From Pleodorina starrii (taxonomy: Eukaryota > Chlorophyta > Chlorophyceae > Chlamydomonadales > Volvocaceae), in the NCBI GenBank assembly GCA_030267565.1, contig BRXU01000003.1, positions 6,423,001 through 6,487,000 of the forward strand: a stretch of DNA of 64,000 bases. Reading direction: 5' to 3'. Shown here piece after piece: positions 1 through 14,500 of this stretch. The notes beneath the pieces were generated by a model. That model did no database searches. It was not told the origin of the DNA and saw nothing but the letters and a program-made list of their open reading frames with translations. Every line of letters starts with the position of its first letter. Positions within the stretch are counted from its first letter, which is position 1. Both the position numbers and the translations under genes were made by a program.

Positions 1-1041
1 AGCTATGAAGTAAACCGGTGTAGTGTAGCGTGTTAAGTGCTACGAAAAATTTTCTTATTGTGTGCATGTTGGTGTATATCGAAAGGCAGACGGTAAGGCC
101 CACTAACAGTTGGTACGGCAGCGCTATGCATCCAGCAGTCTCCGCTCACGCTACGGGGCATATCTGCTAAGCGCAGGGAGGGAACGAGTTACACACAGTA
201 TCCACTGCGTCCGCGTACAGCAGAAAACCCATGCTAGGGCTGACACGTAACCGTGGGGGCGCAAAGGCGACCTGGCGGGTAATAAAACCAGCTTTGACCA
301 TGCTGATAGCGTTCCAACGCTGTACGCTATACGATAGTTTATGAGGTCGCCCTAGGAACCATGCCCCATGCCATTCTTCCACGGCGGCCGCAGCGCTCAA
401 CCACGGTGCCGTGTACGACTTCAGCCGTGCAAAACATCGCCCCTAGTAAACAACCCTTCGCCGCATTGTACATGCAGGTGCTGGGCGCATTTGGCCGCAA
501 AACGCATTTCACGCTCGTGCGCTTTCGTCACACGCATCCAACACTCTACTCCGTGACAGCTAGCCGCATTGTTACGATGCGAGTATTACAAGGAGGACCA
601 GCTTTCACACCAGTCGCTAGGTATACCCACTAGATGGACTGATCATCCTTCCCCAGGGGCATGCCTTGCCTTTGCCTTGCACAGAACAGGGAGCAGCCTG
701 CAGCTGGCAGGCCGGCACCGGCGTACCGTATGTCCTGCATTTATGGCTTGGGGTAGGTTGACGGCACCCGCACAGGCGCCGCGCCACGTGCTGCGTGCGG
801 CTCCTGCCAGCAATGAACAATCCAGACCCACGGGCACGTATCCTCAGCCACAGTACGACAAGATACGGCATGCAGGCGACCTGTAGACTGTTACAGGCAT
901 ATAAGTGAGTACAGTCTGTATCTTGATGCGTCTGTAAACCTTGCATGCGCGAAAGAGTATTGATGGATGTAGACACCACCTGTCATTGCGTTCGATTCAC
1001 TAGCTGACTTTTCCCCTTGGTGTCTCAGTAAGGTTACAATC
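1..1041. other. Upstream non-coding region, no gene recognised
   Basis: No reading frame here has convincing codon use or a recognisable domain. The 3' part must hold the promoter and 5' UTR of the G-patch gene that begins at 1042. Nothing else can be supported. Confidence 0.5.
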
Positions 1042-4000
1042 ATGGCAGACCCCAATGAATTCCAGCATTTTGAACGTTTCGATATGGAAAATGATTATGA
1101 GGGTGGGCAGTGGGTAAACGGCGAGTTTTACTACTCCAAGAAGCGGCAAAAGCGTATGCAGTCGAAGGAAGACCAAATCTACGGTGTATTTGCTGAGGAT
1201 TCTGACGATTCCGATGGCGACCGCCGTGGCCGTCGCCGCGATCGCGGCGACCGAGGAGAGCGGGACTACACGAAGCCCGTCGGTTTCGTCTCCAGCGGCA
1301 AGATCGTGCAGGACACCACGAAAGCCGACGAGGAGGAGGGCCAGCCGACCCGGGCCTTTGGACCGGCGCAGCGGCCGGGCAGCGTGACCCCCATGAGCGA
1401 GGGCGACGACGACGCGGAGGAGCAACCCAGCTTTGCGCATGCAGGCCTAGGCCTTGGTAGCCGCGGCGTTGGATCTGGGGGAGGAGGTCTGGGCAGCGGA
1501 GGCGCAGGCTTGGGGAGGGGCGGAGGGGGCGGGTTAGGTTTCAAACCCGGAGGGAGCGGCGGCGCCAACAGCAGCGGCCGCGGCGGCATCGGCATCCGGG
1601 AGGACGAGGAGGACGAGGAGGAGGCGGCTGTGATGCCGTCGGCTTTTGGCAAACGGTGGGTGAGCCGCCTGCGCTCCTTCGGCCAAGCTCTGGTCGGGAC
1701 GTGACGACCCAGGAGCGTTAGTAATGAACATGGTCTGGCGGCGCCGTGCACGTGTGCGCAACCAGCCCGCGCCCACCATCCCATGCCCCTACACGTACCC
1801 TCGCCATCTGCCCACATCCATCGCCGCCCATTAGCCAGCAGCCGTCGAGTCCACACGCACCGCACATCCCATGCGCGGTGTCCCCGCCTTATGCCTCCAC
1901 CTGGCACGGTTACCCCCCGCACGCGCGCCCACCATGGCCGACCCTCAGTCCCGTTGCCCGCCCGCCCTCCCGCCCCATGACTGCCGCCGCGTCGGCCTCC
2001 GCGACCTTGGTATCAACACGACAGCATCCTTGAAAAGGCACAGCAGCGGCTGAAAAAGGAGGAGCAGGCAGCCCGCTCGGAGGCCAAGCGAAGCACCACC
2101 CTCAATGCCGATCCAACCTTCGCTACCTTTGAGAAGCACACCAAGGGCATCGGTCTCAAGCTGCTGGAGAAGATGGGCTACAAGCCGGGTGGGGCGGGCC
2201 GGGTGGCTGGCCCGGGGTGGCCGAGGGCGCGATTGCGGACGCCCGGGGATGCAGCGAGCCAAGCGCAGGGCCCGGGGGTGCGGGCGAACCGCTGTCTATC
2301 CCTCTTCACCTGAATTATCTCTAATGGCTGTCGCTGCTGCCGTCGCTGTTCATATGCGGCTGCCCCCCAGGCGAGGGTCTCGGCCGCGACAAGCAGGGCA
2401 TAGCGAAGCCGGTGGAGGCCCGGATGCGGCCCAAGGGAATGGCGCTGGGCTTCGGGGAGCGCGAGGAGCCCAAGATGGAGCTGCCGCAGCCGGGCCTGGG
2501 GCTAGGACACAGCCGGGCGCAGCCGGGCGGGCGGGCGGATGGCGCGGCGCGGGACCAGGATGGCGCCAAAGTACGATACCGCAGCGATGCGACGGCGGGA
2601 GGGACGGTAGAAGGGGGGTGCGCGGTGGCGGGAGGGAAGAGGGATAGGCAGAGCGGTTCGCAGATGGATCTGGGGTTGGGTTTTGGGCTGGGGTTGGGGC
2701 CGAGCTTGGGACGGAAGTGCACATGAGCGGAAGAGGGGCCCGGCCGTGAGGAGGACAGGAGAGGAGAAGGGGGCGAAGGGGGCGGGTGAGTCGGGGGCCG
2801 ATGTTCGGCGTTGGGCGCGGAGACAGGGACGAGGGCTCGGGTGAGGCGTGGGCGCCGCTGTTGGCGCGGCTGCCGGCCAGGCGCATGAGAGTGACGTTCA
2901 GCCAGTGGCCCCAAGCCGATGAGATACGGTACTACGCAGTGCGCCGATCGCTTTCTGCCCCGTCCCTACCCGTCCGTCGCGACCTGACATCAACTGACCT
3001 CGACAGGCCGGCGAGGCGGGTGTCCCCGTGAAGGGCGCCTGGAAGAAGAAGGCCAAGGAGGTTCGTGTGCGGAGGGAGTACCGCACCGCGGATCAGGTGT
3101 TGGCGGAGGCGGCGGAGCGGCCGCTGCAGGTGAGGCCGGAGCAAAAGGGGGACGGGGGAAAGCAAGCGAGGCGCGATAACCAGCCAGGCCCGGGCAAAGC
3201 AAGCAAGGAGGCGGATACGGAGGTTGACAAGCCAACAAGTAGGCTATGGGTGCCATCCCAGGAGGGGATGTGACATGTGAGGCGGGACTCAATTCGCGGA
3301 GCGGAGGTTTCTCCTGCTGGCGCACGGTGCACGGTTTCTCCTGCTGGCGATGTCTCCTCTTTTGACGCCCTTCCCTCCGGGCCTATCGCCCGTGCCGTCC
3401 TCCGCTGCCCTCTGCCTGCAGGCGCAGCCCATTCTAGACATGCGCGGCCCCCAGGCCCGTGTCATCACCAACCTGCAGCACCTCAACGAGGAGACCGTCA
3501 CGGCGGCAGGTGGGGTGGCCACATGTGGGGCGGGCGCCACGGGCGAGCGGGCGGGCGGGCGGGCGACGTGGCGTAGTGGCCGAGGGGGTCTTGCGGCGGG
3601 GCTTGAGAGACGTCGGAGCACGTTTCTGGGGGCGGATGGACCCTGGGATGAGCATGGCGGGGGATGGGCGCGCGCAACCGGAGGGAGGATGTTCCCTAAC
3701 TAGGCAACCGAGCCCCCTCCCCTCCCCGCCCCGGCGCTCCTTCCCTTGCATCCTTTATAGCCCCCTCCGCCGCCGCCTCCCAATGCCAGGCGACAAGACC
3801 CCCATGCCGGAGCTGCAACACAATTTGCGGCTGTTGGTGGATCTGGCGGAGGCGGCCATTCAGAAGCTGGACGCGAAGCTGCGCCACGAGCAGGTGGGGG
3901 AGGCGGGATAGGGTAGGACAGTCCGCAGAGGCAAGCCGAAGAGGGGGGCTAACGGGTTTGGAGGCCCTAGATGGAAGGGTAAGGGTTGCAAGGAGATAGA

Positions 4001-7000
4001 AGCGGACGCATGGCAACGCTGCGCTTGAGCCACGGCGACGTCCATGCTATACCCGACCGTGCACTGCAACCCGCAGGACACCGCGACGCTGCTGGTGCGG
4101 GAGAAGCAGCGGTTGGAGGAGGAGGACGCACGGCAGGCGGAGGCGTGCGCCCGGCTGGAAGCGGTGGCGGCAGAGGTGGCGGTGGTGCGGGAACTGCCGG
4201 CGGCGACGCCGCTGGGGCAGCTGGCGGAGGCATACGGCAAGATACGGGAGCGGTACCGCGAGGAGTACATCATGTACGGCCTGGCGCAGGCGGCGCTGGC
4301 GCAGGTGCTGCCCCGCATGCAGGTGAGCGAGCGGGCGCAGCGATGGGCCGGCGGGAGGCGCGGCGGCGCGGACAGGCTGACGTGGAGTGCGGGGTGGCGA
4401 GAGGGCACGGAAGATCACTTGGGAAGGGTGAAGGGGGCCAGGGATGGCCTTCAGTCGTGCAGGAGGGAGCGAAAGAGCAAGGTTCTATTTTGTCGCGCCA
4501 GTGTGAAAAGGAAGGATGTGTTCGGCCGGCATCCGCGCGTTGCTGCAAACCCACGCTCCCCCGGGTTCTACGATACGCAAGGCAGCGAGTGGTGTGGCAG
4601 CGAGGGTTCGCAGCGGCTGACTCCGCAGGAGAGGGCTTAGGGCAATGGGGGTGCAGCGCGGGGGTGTGGGGAGTCCAAAAGCGATGGCCTCGGTCCTGCC
4701 ATGTGCCTTACGTAAGGTGGGTCGTGTCCGGAACCTCTCCCGGGCCTCCACGTCGCCTTCCCTCTGCAGGCTCTGCTGCGGGGCTGGGAGCCGCTCGCGG
4801 AGCCCTCCCGCGGCGCCGCGGAGATGAGGACCTGGAAGGCGCTCCTGCAGGGCGATGCGGCGGGAGGCACAGGGGGCGGCGGCTCCTACGATGCCGACGG
4901 CAGCGGTGGCGCTGGCGCCGGCGGCTCCGACGAACCATACACGCAGCTGGTGTGGGAGGTGGTGCTGCCTCCCGTGCGCAGTGCGGCGCTGAACGGGTGG
5001 CAGCCCCGCGACCCGGAGCCGCTGCTCAAGTGGCTGGAGGTGCGTGGGCGGGCGGGGGAATAGGACGCTGCAATGAAGGCCCGCCCCGGACGCTGCTGAA
5101 CCTCGCGTGCCTTATCTGAGTACGAGGCCGCCGCCGGAGTCGTGCCCCGGCTTTGCTGGTGCCTCTTCCCATGCATAGATGCCTGCAACGCCGCCTGCCC
5201 TTCCCTCTCCCACTGTCTTCACGGCCCCGGCCCGCCGCTGTCTTCCCCAGGCCTGGGAACCGCTGCTGCCTCCCTCAGCGCTAGGCCACATCCTGGGGAT
5301 GCTGGTGATGCCCAAGCTGCGGACGGCGCTCACCGAGTGGGAACCGCGGCATGAGACAGTGCCCATCCACGCCTGGCTCTTTCCCTGGCTGCCGTACTTG
5401 GGTCAGGTAGGGTGCTTACCTACTGGCCGGTCGGCTGGATGGCGCGTGGGGTTGCGGTGTGCGCGAGGAGGGCCAGCTTGCTGCTGGGGGCGGCCGCCTG
5501 CTTGGCACACACCATACACTCGGGAAACGCTGGAGGTGGCTGGTGCATGCCCGCGCGCGGGGGTTCGCGCGCGCGCCTCATGGCCTTTCCGTGGGGCCGG
5601 TTATGCGCCCGCAGTCCCGCACCCGTGGCCGCATCCGCACGCGCACCCGTGGGCCGCACCCGTGGGCCACATAAACAGCGTAACATGGCAGCGGAGTTCC
5701 TGGCCGCTGGTTGCTGTGCAGTGCACAAGGGCGGAGGGAGGGAGGGTCACTGTGTTGGCTTCCGGCTCAAGTTACGGTGCTACAATACCGATGCGCGGTG
5801 ACCACCCTTTGGACTACCCGGACCTGCATGTTCGATCCGTTCCTTGCACGTCAGTCTCTGCGTTCCCTCCGCTTCTGTCCTCGCCTCTCCTCCCCCGCCA
5901 GGCCCTCGACGAGCTGTATCCGCACATCCGGCACAAGCTGGACGCGGCACTGCAGGCCTGGCACCCCAGCGACGGCTCGGCGCTGGTGCTGCTGTCGCCG
6001 TGGCAGCGCGTGTGGGGTGTGGCGGAGTGGGACGCGTTCATGGCCAAGGTGGGCAGCGGGGGGTCTGGTGGAGGGCGGGGGGCTGCTTCTGGGTTGAGGG
6101 CGACGTGCTTGGCAAGATGGCAACCCACGTTTTGTGCGCCCTTAATCCCGCTGCCGTCCCCGCCGCCGCCCCCAAGCCTTGGGCTCCGGCCTATACGTGG
6201 ATACGGTAACCCCAATCCGCCCCCAATGCGGACCGTTCTACCTGCCCTCACCTCCCCAGGCCATCGTGCCCAAGCTGGCGCTCGCGTTGGGACAGATGGA
6301 CATCAACCCGGCTGCGCAGCAGATGGAGCCGTGGGTGTGGGCGATGGCGTGGAAGGACGTCATCAGCGCGCACCTGATGGCGGGAATGCTGGAGCGGGTC
6401 TTCTTCCCCAGGTACAGTACAACACATATTTCGCGTTTTAGCTTTGCACTCGCGGCTTGCAACCGTATGGGCTGCAACCCATACTGACCACAAGAGGCTT
6501 CGGCTCTTCCTGGCATTACGTCCACGACAGGCGCCCGCGGCTCAGATTCTTGCTGGGGCCCGCAACCTTGGTTCCTTCGTTTTCATCCCAGCCATCGTGG
6601 AACGAAGGCTCTGGCCCGATGCACCGCCTCTCCCGCCCCGCAACCCTCGGACCTTGTTCCCGTCTCGGCACCCAGGTGGCACGCTGTGCTGCAGCACTGG
6701 CTGACCCACGGGGCAAACTTTGACGAGGTGACCCGCTGGTACCTGGGCTGGAAGTCGTCGGTGCCGCAGGGCATCCTGGACCACGAGCGGGTGCGCGCGC
6801 AGTTCAACGCCGCCCTCAACACCATGAACTCGGTACTAGAGGTGGGTGCGGTGCGCCCGTAGGGGGCGTTTTACGGAGCACGAACGAGGAGGGGGAGGAT
6901 AGGATGGTTTGGGCCTGGAGCCTGGGAAGGGCAGCGGGGCCGATGGGGTGAATAGGAAGCCGGCTTGTAGCGAAGGCGTACCACGGGTGATTCAGAAGGG

Positions 7001-7581
7001 GTGGTTGGGATTGAAGGAACGTGGGGCCACGGGTGCGGACTGGGGAAGCTACGGCGCGCGAAGTTTGGGGCCCTTGTCCAGATGCCTGCCATGTGTGTTG
7101 GTACCGTCCCCAGTCGCGCGCAGCACAAAGCACTATGGGGATTTCTCACTACATTTTGGGCACTTGATCACCCGATCGACCCACAAGGCACTCTTGTCCT
7201 CCGCCCGCCCGTACCTGGCCGGGACGGCCCTCCCCACCAATCCCGCAGGACGGTACCCTGCCGCCCCAGCCCGCGTTTGCGCCGACGTACGAGACGGCGG
7301 GTGCATACGCCGCCGCTGCGGCCGCCGGCGCCGCCGCCGCGGCCGCCGCCAGCCGCGAGCTGACGCTGCGCGACCTGGTGATGCGCTTCGCGGAGGAGAA
7401 CGGTGTAGAATTCCAGCCCAAGCCGGGGCGCAACTACGAGGGGCTGCAGGTATACAGCTTCGGCAGCGTTAGCGTGGTACTGGACAATACCAGCGGCGTC
7501 ATTCGCGCGCAACTGGGGCCGCGCTGGGCGCCAGTGTCGCTGGAGCAACTGCAACAGCTGGTCGTTGCGCGGCGCAGATAG
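1042..7581 (+). CDS. TFIP11/NTR1-like G-patch spliceosome disassembly factor
   Basis: In yeast and animals this family (Ntr1/TFIP11, plant STIP/ILP-type) recruits and activates the DEAH helicase Prp43/DHX15 to take apart post-splicing lariat spliceosomes in the nucleus. Exon 1 (1042-1655) opens with the family's conserved acidic/aromatic start (MADPNEFQHFERFDMENDYE), then an Arg/Asp-rich stretch and a Gly-rich stretch. Exons 2025-2188 and 2371-2570 encode the G-patch (GIGLKLLEKMGYKPG joined to EGLGRDKQGI). The exon from 3007 has a basic segment (KGAWKKKAKEVRVRREYRT). Later exons (about 3421-6840) encode the GCFC-type helical region, with family-like blocks such as WEPLLPPSALGHIL, PWLPYLGQ, LSPWQRVW and WVWAMAWKDVI. 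The last exon (about 7250-7581) has an Ala run and then LRDLVMRFAEENGVEFQPK and the conserved C-terminus. The start ATG at 1042 is the first in frame. There are at least a dozen introns; most borders are inferred. Confidence 0.9.
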
Positions 7582-8581
7582 TGGTACTGGCGACCGTGGG
7601 TGCGCGTGGGTGACAGGATTCGGTGGAAGGATGGGGTGTTGGCTGAGGGGACGGATGGTTCGGGTGACATTATACGCACGAGAGCAGGTCAGAGGTGTGA
7701 CCGATGGGGCCGGGATAGTAATACGGTACCTCATCGCCATGATTTGCGAAGCGCTGGTTGTAGTTAACTGTTTGCCTCATATGGTGGTTTACTAGCTGGG
7801 GTTTGAAGGATTGGGGTTTAAACGGCGATGCGCTGGTGAAGGGAAGCGCACAGGCGAAGGGAAGCTGCCCAAGTTGTCAGCGAATTTCAGGAGATGGCTA
7901 CCAGCGGGTCAGAGGCTCCTGTGCGGTTGAACTAAACGAAGGAACAGCCATGATAACGAACGACTTCCAGATGTGCGAAGTGAGCGTAACGAATGCAGGC
8001 AGGATGATCATTGGAGCGAATCTGTGCTAATCTGAACCAATCTGTGCTGGTGGTAACTGTTGGCTTATGGGCGCTGAAGCCTGGCGGTGATGTCCGTGTA
8101 TGTGCGGTGGTCCCGAGGGGGGTTGCAGGGGGAGCTACCTTCGACAATTGTCGTCGATGTGTAAAATGCTTGGGGGCTAGATTCTGCAACATCACACGCG
8201 AGAACATATGAACAACGCGAATCTAGGGCACTACCCATGTAAGCCGAGTATCAACCCCCGCTGGCTGCGCGCCGAAACGTGCTGTCCATGACGCCTTCTC
8301 CTCCGGCACACCGGCAATCGCGCCCCCTCAGCTCCGGCCCCCCCTACTCCGCCATCCGACGTGGCGGAACCCCACGCGCGTGCTGCAGGTGGGTGGGTGG
8401 CGGCTAGCTAGCCTACCAACATCCGCTGGGTCCGCCGGTGAAGAATAAGGATAACGTAGTCGGGCGGTGCCACATCCTCTGCCACCAGCAAACGGCTCCC
8501 GGTCGTAAAGGACCCAACACGGAAACAGCCAACAACTCCTGCGCTGGGCCTGGACAACTGCAAAGCATTAGCAACGCCTCT
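7582..8581. other. 3' UTRs of two converging genes
   Basis: No coding potential was recognised between the stop of the G-patch gene and the stop of the minus-strand ligase gene. The region should hold the 3' UTRs of both. A TGTAA signal for the plus-strand gene is at 8160. Confidence 0.5.
8160..8164 (+). terminator. Candidate polyadenylation signal (TGTAA) for the G-patch gene
   Basis: TGTAA is the usual nuclear polyadenylation signal in chlorophycean algae. This copy lies about 580 nt after the stop at 7581, a typical 3' UTR length. A 5-base match alone is weak evidence. Confidence 0.4.
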
Positions 8582-11500
8582 TCACTCCTCGTCCGCCTCC
8601 TGCTCTTCTTGCTTGGCCGCCTGCGGTGTGAGGAGGCACGCCGGGAGGGGTAATGCCGTCGCGTCCCCCACAAGAAAAAGCACCACAGAGGCCACAGACA
8701 TGTCCACGTGGTGCCAACTCATTGCACTGCTGCTTTACCTAGCAGCAACCGCAACCGCCCACCTGCTGCTGCTTGATGACCGCCTGCGAGCGGAACATCT
8801 CCGCCACCTGCGCCGCGCTCGTTGCGTCCTCGGGCGACTTGTCCTCCCGCACCCGGATCAGCCGGGGGAACCTGCAAAGCGACACATGGCCCCACGCTCA
8901 GATTTCACCCATGGAGTTTGCGTAACTGGGCCTCATTTGGGGTGAGCCTCGAGCCATGGCAAGAACGCCATGTCCGAGCATGTCCGAGTTGCGAAGGCCT
9001 GGCTGACATACTGCACACGGACGTTAGCAGCACAGGTCTTCTCTCATTGCCTTCCCTTTCCCAACCCCTCCGCACGCACCGGATGCTGATGCCCTTGCTG
9101 GGGTCCACCAGCCCCGCCGCCGCCTTGTGCACGGGGCTGATGGACAGGTCGGCCGCCTTGACCTCCCACACCGCCACCGCGTCGAACCACACGTCGGGCA
9201 CCAGCGCATCGCTCCATCTGGAGGGAAGAGGGCCGCACACAAGCGTCGGGGCAGCCTCACATCGTCACATGATGTCAGGACCGGGCCGGTTCAGGTCGAT
9301 AGCGGTGAGCCCGGCGAGCATCGAGGCCGTGGTGGCACGTTCAGGTATAGCCGGCAGATACTTCAGGCAGCGGTGCGCGCGCCTCGGTATTTTTGGCCTA
9401 TGGGTCAGCCCGGCCAGATTCCCTTACTTGTAGTAAGATCGAGGCTGCGGGATGGTGTGCGGCCTCATCGCGTCCGCCAGCTGCTGCAGCTGCTCCTCGC
9501 TGAAGCCCGTGCCCAGCTTGCTGATGGTCTGGTACGTCTCCGTGTCCGGGTCGTACACACCCAGCAGATAGGCTCCAAAGACGCCTGACGGGACCACACA
9601 TACCGGCACCGAAAACACATTGTTATCCAACGATAGAGGCGGTGCAAACCCTTGTCCGGTCCCAGCAACGTTTGATTTCTGGCCACCAGTGCTGCAAAAG
9701 TAGCCACCAGTGTTGCCGCAGATTTCACAGCAGCGCTGCTGTACGCACGAAGAACCGATGTCCCTGCCCTGATTGCGTGCCCTATCCAGTGCCCTCTCCC
9801 TGCCCCATCGCGTGCCTCATACCACGAGCTCTGCATCCAGTCTCACCCGTGCGCTTGCCCTTGCCGTAGAAGCCGCCCAGCGGTACCACATCGAACGTGT
9901 CACCGACACCCTCCTGCGCGCAGCATCAGCAGAGCAGACCAGACGGGGATCGGGGCGTGTGGACGTACCCGAGGTGCAAGCACATATCCTTCTGCAAGGA
10001 GCTGCCGCAGGACATTTGTTACGGTAGATGACCCTATCCTTACGGGCTAGGTAAACAGCCAACATAACGAGGGACCGGGTGGGAAACGATGGGCTTCCAC
10101 CCTTGGGGTGAAACAATGCCGATGGAACGACGCCGACGTCGTGCCGACGCTCCTGGACAGGGAAGGACACACAGAGGTGGCATTTCATTCCTCACCATGT
10201 AGTCCTTCTTGAGCTTGAGCCAGTGGCTGGAGCGCTTGGACGGCTCGTACGTATCGGCCAGCGTCTTCACGATGAGGCCCTCCGTGCCCGCCTCTACAGA
10301 CTCGGTCAGGAAGCTCTGCAAGGAGGCAAAGGGACACACAGCGGGGGATCGGCGCCGAAAGAGGGCGGCACGCATCTGTTCCGACTGAACCGGGTGCAGA
10401 TGTACCCGAAGACATCTACAACGTGTGCACCATACCAGCAAAGAGTGCGCGTGTGCGCCGTAAAACGCGTTGGTCAACAACACCTTGCCTAAATGCATCT
10501 CAGCGCCCACACCCACGTAGTCCCCAGTCGCAATATCCGGTCTAACACTATCTTAGGATCCCGACACTTTCCCCTACCTCCCGTGTTTGTCGTCCCGTCC
10601 CCAGGCCCTGCATGGCTGTCCCGCCCTTGAAGCAATCAAATTGCCACCTGGGGCCGCGTTTTCGGCGGCCAAAGACGCAACCCCCATCCCTCCCTCCCTT
10701 CCGCCGGGGCCGCACCACCGCGCCCACCTCAAGCTCCTCCACGTCCCGGCTGGTCTTGGCGGACGCAAACAGCAGTTCACCCTCCTTCTCCGTCAGCGCG
10801 CCGTACAGCGCCTCGCGGCGCTCCGTGAGCGGCTTGTGCAGCAACGACTCCCCGTTGAGGTAGAGACAATCGAAGGCGAACACCACCACCTGCACCTTGA
10901 TCTCGCCCACCGACACGTCCTTGCGGGCGCGCGTGGACAGCACCTGCGGGGCAGCGGGCGGACAACGTGTGACGCATGACAACGGCAGTAGTTCGGGTTG
11001 ATAAGGGGGACGGCCCCGAACGGGCTGTCCAGCCCCACACCGACACGCTCCGGACTTCAAACCACTATCTTCAAGCAACTCCATGCAGTCGCTGGCGGTA
11101 AGGGGTCGCTGCCATACGAGTTCCAAAGAAACGGACGGGTGCCAAGGAGAGGACAGTGCGAGACTGGTCACCTCGGCGGGGGCAGGCTAACTTGCCGAGG
11201 GCGAGATGCCAGTTCCGCTGCGTCCTTGCAAGCGGCGAGGCCTGGGCCACACTGGGTACCGCCTACCGTGCACATACCTGGAAGGGTAGGATCTTCTTCT
11301 TCTCCGGGTCGTACGCCACCGCCTCACTGTCAAACACGACCGAGTTGACGTGCGGCTTGAGCAGCCCTTTTAACCGCGCCACGATGTCCGGGTACTTGGG
11401 TGTGTTGTTCTCCGCGTTCCTGCAACGACACACGGCCAGGTCGGGCTTCCGCGACTTCGGAATCCAGAGGCGCGGGCGGGACGAGTGGGACAAAGGACGA

Positions 11501-14500
11501 TTGCGCCAGGGCAGCCTGCCCCACTGCATTCCTTGTCCGAGACCTGTGGTGAACTGTGGTGAACTTTCAAGCGACTAAAGGTGTCACAAGGGCGCCCTGC
11601 CAGACGGAGACCCGCCGGCGCCACGGCAAGCAATCCGGCGCCGCCGCCCGCCGCCTCGTTCCGCACCTGCTGAAGATGTGCACGGTCTTGCCGCCGTCCA
11701 CCACGTGCACCTGCGCCCGCTCGCCGTCGTACTTGTACTCCACCGTGAACTCGGTGTCCGTGAACTTTTCCAGCACTTCGCTCACGCCGTTGGTGGGCTG
11801 CACGACGATGTTGGGGAAAGCGTCAGGGAAAAGAAGAATCGGCCTGTCGGTCAGCGCCATGGTCGTTCCGCGTGGCAGGTGCTATGGTAGATGGCTACGG
11901 TGGGTGGCGGCCGCCTGGCATCGGCCCGAGTGGTAAAACGCCCTGTGTGGCGGGCGCATCGTCATGTATGTGCACACCAGTTGCAAGCGAAAGCACGGCG
12001 AAGATGGGGACACCTGGCACGTAAGGCCTTTTGCCTAGCGGTGCCAGTATACTCATCGCAATCCGATGCCCCTCCCCCGCCCGCCGGTACCTTGGCCAGC
12101 ATGGGCTTGACCGGCACGCCGGGCATGAAGTGGCAGCGCGACATCAGGTCGGCGGTGCCCTGCTCCAGCAGCGCCGGGATGAGCTGCGGCGCGGACGACA
12201 GTGACAGCGGTTGGGCGAGAGGGGGCTGTCAAGATGTAGACAGGCAGGGCAGGCGGATGAATGGGCGGGTGTGAGGGCGAGGAACCAGAGGCCAGGTGCG
12301 GCGTCACCGCCGTACATGAACGCGCCGCACACCCTGCTGCCAAGAGGGAGAGAGAGAGAGAGCTTGGCCACCCTCTCCACTCACCACGTCATACGAGGGG
12401 CACTCGCTGTAAGCCTGCTTGACCACCTGTGCCGCCGCCTCGAGCTTCTCCGCCAGGCGGCCGTCCCGATCCTTGGCGCCCTCCCGGTGCAGGTGCACTG
12501 CGTGCGCCAGCGCCACCAGCACGCTCTGCTCCGCCAGCCCGATGCGCAGCTTGGCCTGGAGGGAGAGGTGGAGGGTGGGGGTCAAACTCATAAGTTTGGA
12601 AAGACCGTTGCTGCGATATTGGCAAACGGTGACAGCCGTTGGATAAACCCGTGGTGATCGCCCTGATGGTCACGAGTTTGGCTCGAGCCCTCAAAAGCAA
12701 ATTGAGGAGCGCTGGTTGCCCTTTGTGTGATTGGTGCTGGCGGCGGCGGCCTTGGCAGCTGGTCTTGCTAGTGAGCATGCGCGACACGGCATCGTGTGTA
12801 GTGTTGCCTGGATGGAGGTGCGTGCGAGACGCGCCGCGCAGAGGGCGGTTGCGTCCGGCAGGCCAGCCTTGCCTGCAGCGAGCGGATGATGTAGCCCGGC
12901 TCGTTGCCCTTAGCTGCCACCAGCATTTTCACAATCATGCCGCGCTTGATGTCCACGCTCTTGCTGCCGGTCACCTGGGGTTGGCATTGGCGGAAAGAGG
13001 AGGCAGAGCGGCGAAGCACCCGCTTATGAGCTGTGAACCGCGGCTGGTGGATCATTTGTAGTTAGGCAAAGTTGGGATTTGCGGCTGCCGACTCGAACCC
13101 AATAGGAGGCTGGTTCTTGCAGGGCAGGCCCGCACCCCGGGTCTGTGCGTGGCCGGGAAAGCACCGCACGCGGACATTGCTGCTCGCAGCAGCAGTGTGG
13201 CCATCACAGAATCCCAGCAGCTCACCTGCGCGATGTCGCGGAAGCCCTTGAGCACGTTGGCGATGGTGAGCGGCGGCGGCGCGAACATGGTCCGCTGAGT
13301 GCTGCGGGCGCCTGGTTTGCGGTTGAGGGGGCGGTTGTGCGTGACAGGAAAGGGTGAGTAGACGGGCGATGTACCCCTTGCGCAGCGGGCGGTTGGGGGC
13401 TGAAATCGAGGAAAGGACGCCAGGAACGGCGAACTTTAACGGCGTGGATTTGGGTTACAAGCGCCGCCATTTCTCGGCCCTTCTGTAGATTGCCGACGGA
13501 ATGCCATATCCGCCCGCCGTCACACGCCACTCACCCACGGCCACCACACCCAGGTCGCCGTTGGCTTCGTACGCCTTCTTAATGCTCGCCTCGTTCTTGC
13601 CGGTCGCCTCGCACAGCGCCTGCGGTGCAGCCATGACGCAATCACAAACATTTGAATCTGGCATCATCCATCAAGCCGACGCACGGGCATCCGCATCGTT
13701 GGACCACACGATGGTAAAAACACCGACCCAACGCGGGCTGGCACCCTTATGGCAAGTTGGCAACCTTGCCTTTATGAGCGTCGCCTCCCCGATGCCTAGC
13801 TCGATGCCGGTGTGCGCCGGAGCCACTCGGTTGACACAAAGGTAGACCGCTGGCAGCAGGTCTGCCGGGTTGGTGTCCAGGACGGCCCGGAAGGCGGCCA
13901 CCAGGTGGGCTACAATTTCCAACCGCTTGCTCGTTTCCGCAATGGCCTGAACATTACACCAGAACAGCATCATGAGCGCCGCAACGGAAGAGAGAAATCA
14001 TGAGCGGTGCAACGGAGACATCATGAGGGGGGCATGGGAGGGGCATGGGAGGGAAGCAGGAAGAGGAAGGGACACTCACTACTGCAAAGGGCAGCGGCGC
14101 GTCCGGTGCGCGTTGTCGAGGGAAGAAATGCAAAGCGGCGCGCGCTTATCCCCAAAATCTACGCAAGTCCTGACGACTGTTGCGCACATGTCCATTTGTG
14201 CCGTAATCCGCGAACACACCTCGAAGGTGTTCGCCAGCAGAGAGTACGGCACTGGTGATCCCTTCTTCCAGGTGATTAATTTGCTGATGTCGGCCTCCGC
14301 GTACTTGGACGCGGCGGCGACGGCGCCCGTGCCCACACCCTCCATCTGCGACACAAAAACAAGAAACCACGTGACGGCAAGAGGGCTCAGCACATATACG
14401 TTGGGGCGAACGCCGCTATTCCCTTTCCATCGCTGTGTCCCAGCGCCCGTTGCTGCGCACCTTGTCGGCGGCTTTAGTGCCCTTGGCTGCGGACTTGGAC

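Noticed and set aside
1266..1922. Long minus-strand Pro-rich frame opposite the first exon of the G-patch gene
   Set aside because: It is the shadow of a Gly/Arg-rich coding exon; the plus strand has clear family similarity.
5540..5660. CG/GC-alternating stretch considered as a Z-DNA or regulatory site
   Set aside because: It lies in an intron of the G-patch gene and such runs are common in this GC-rich genome. Nothing beyond composition supports a function.
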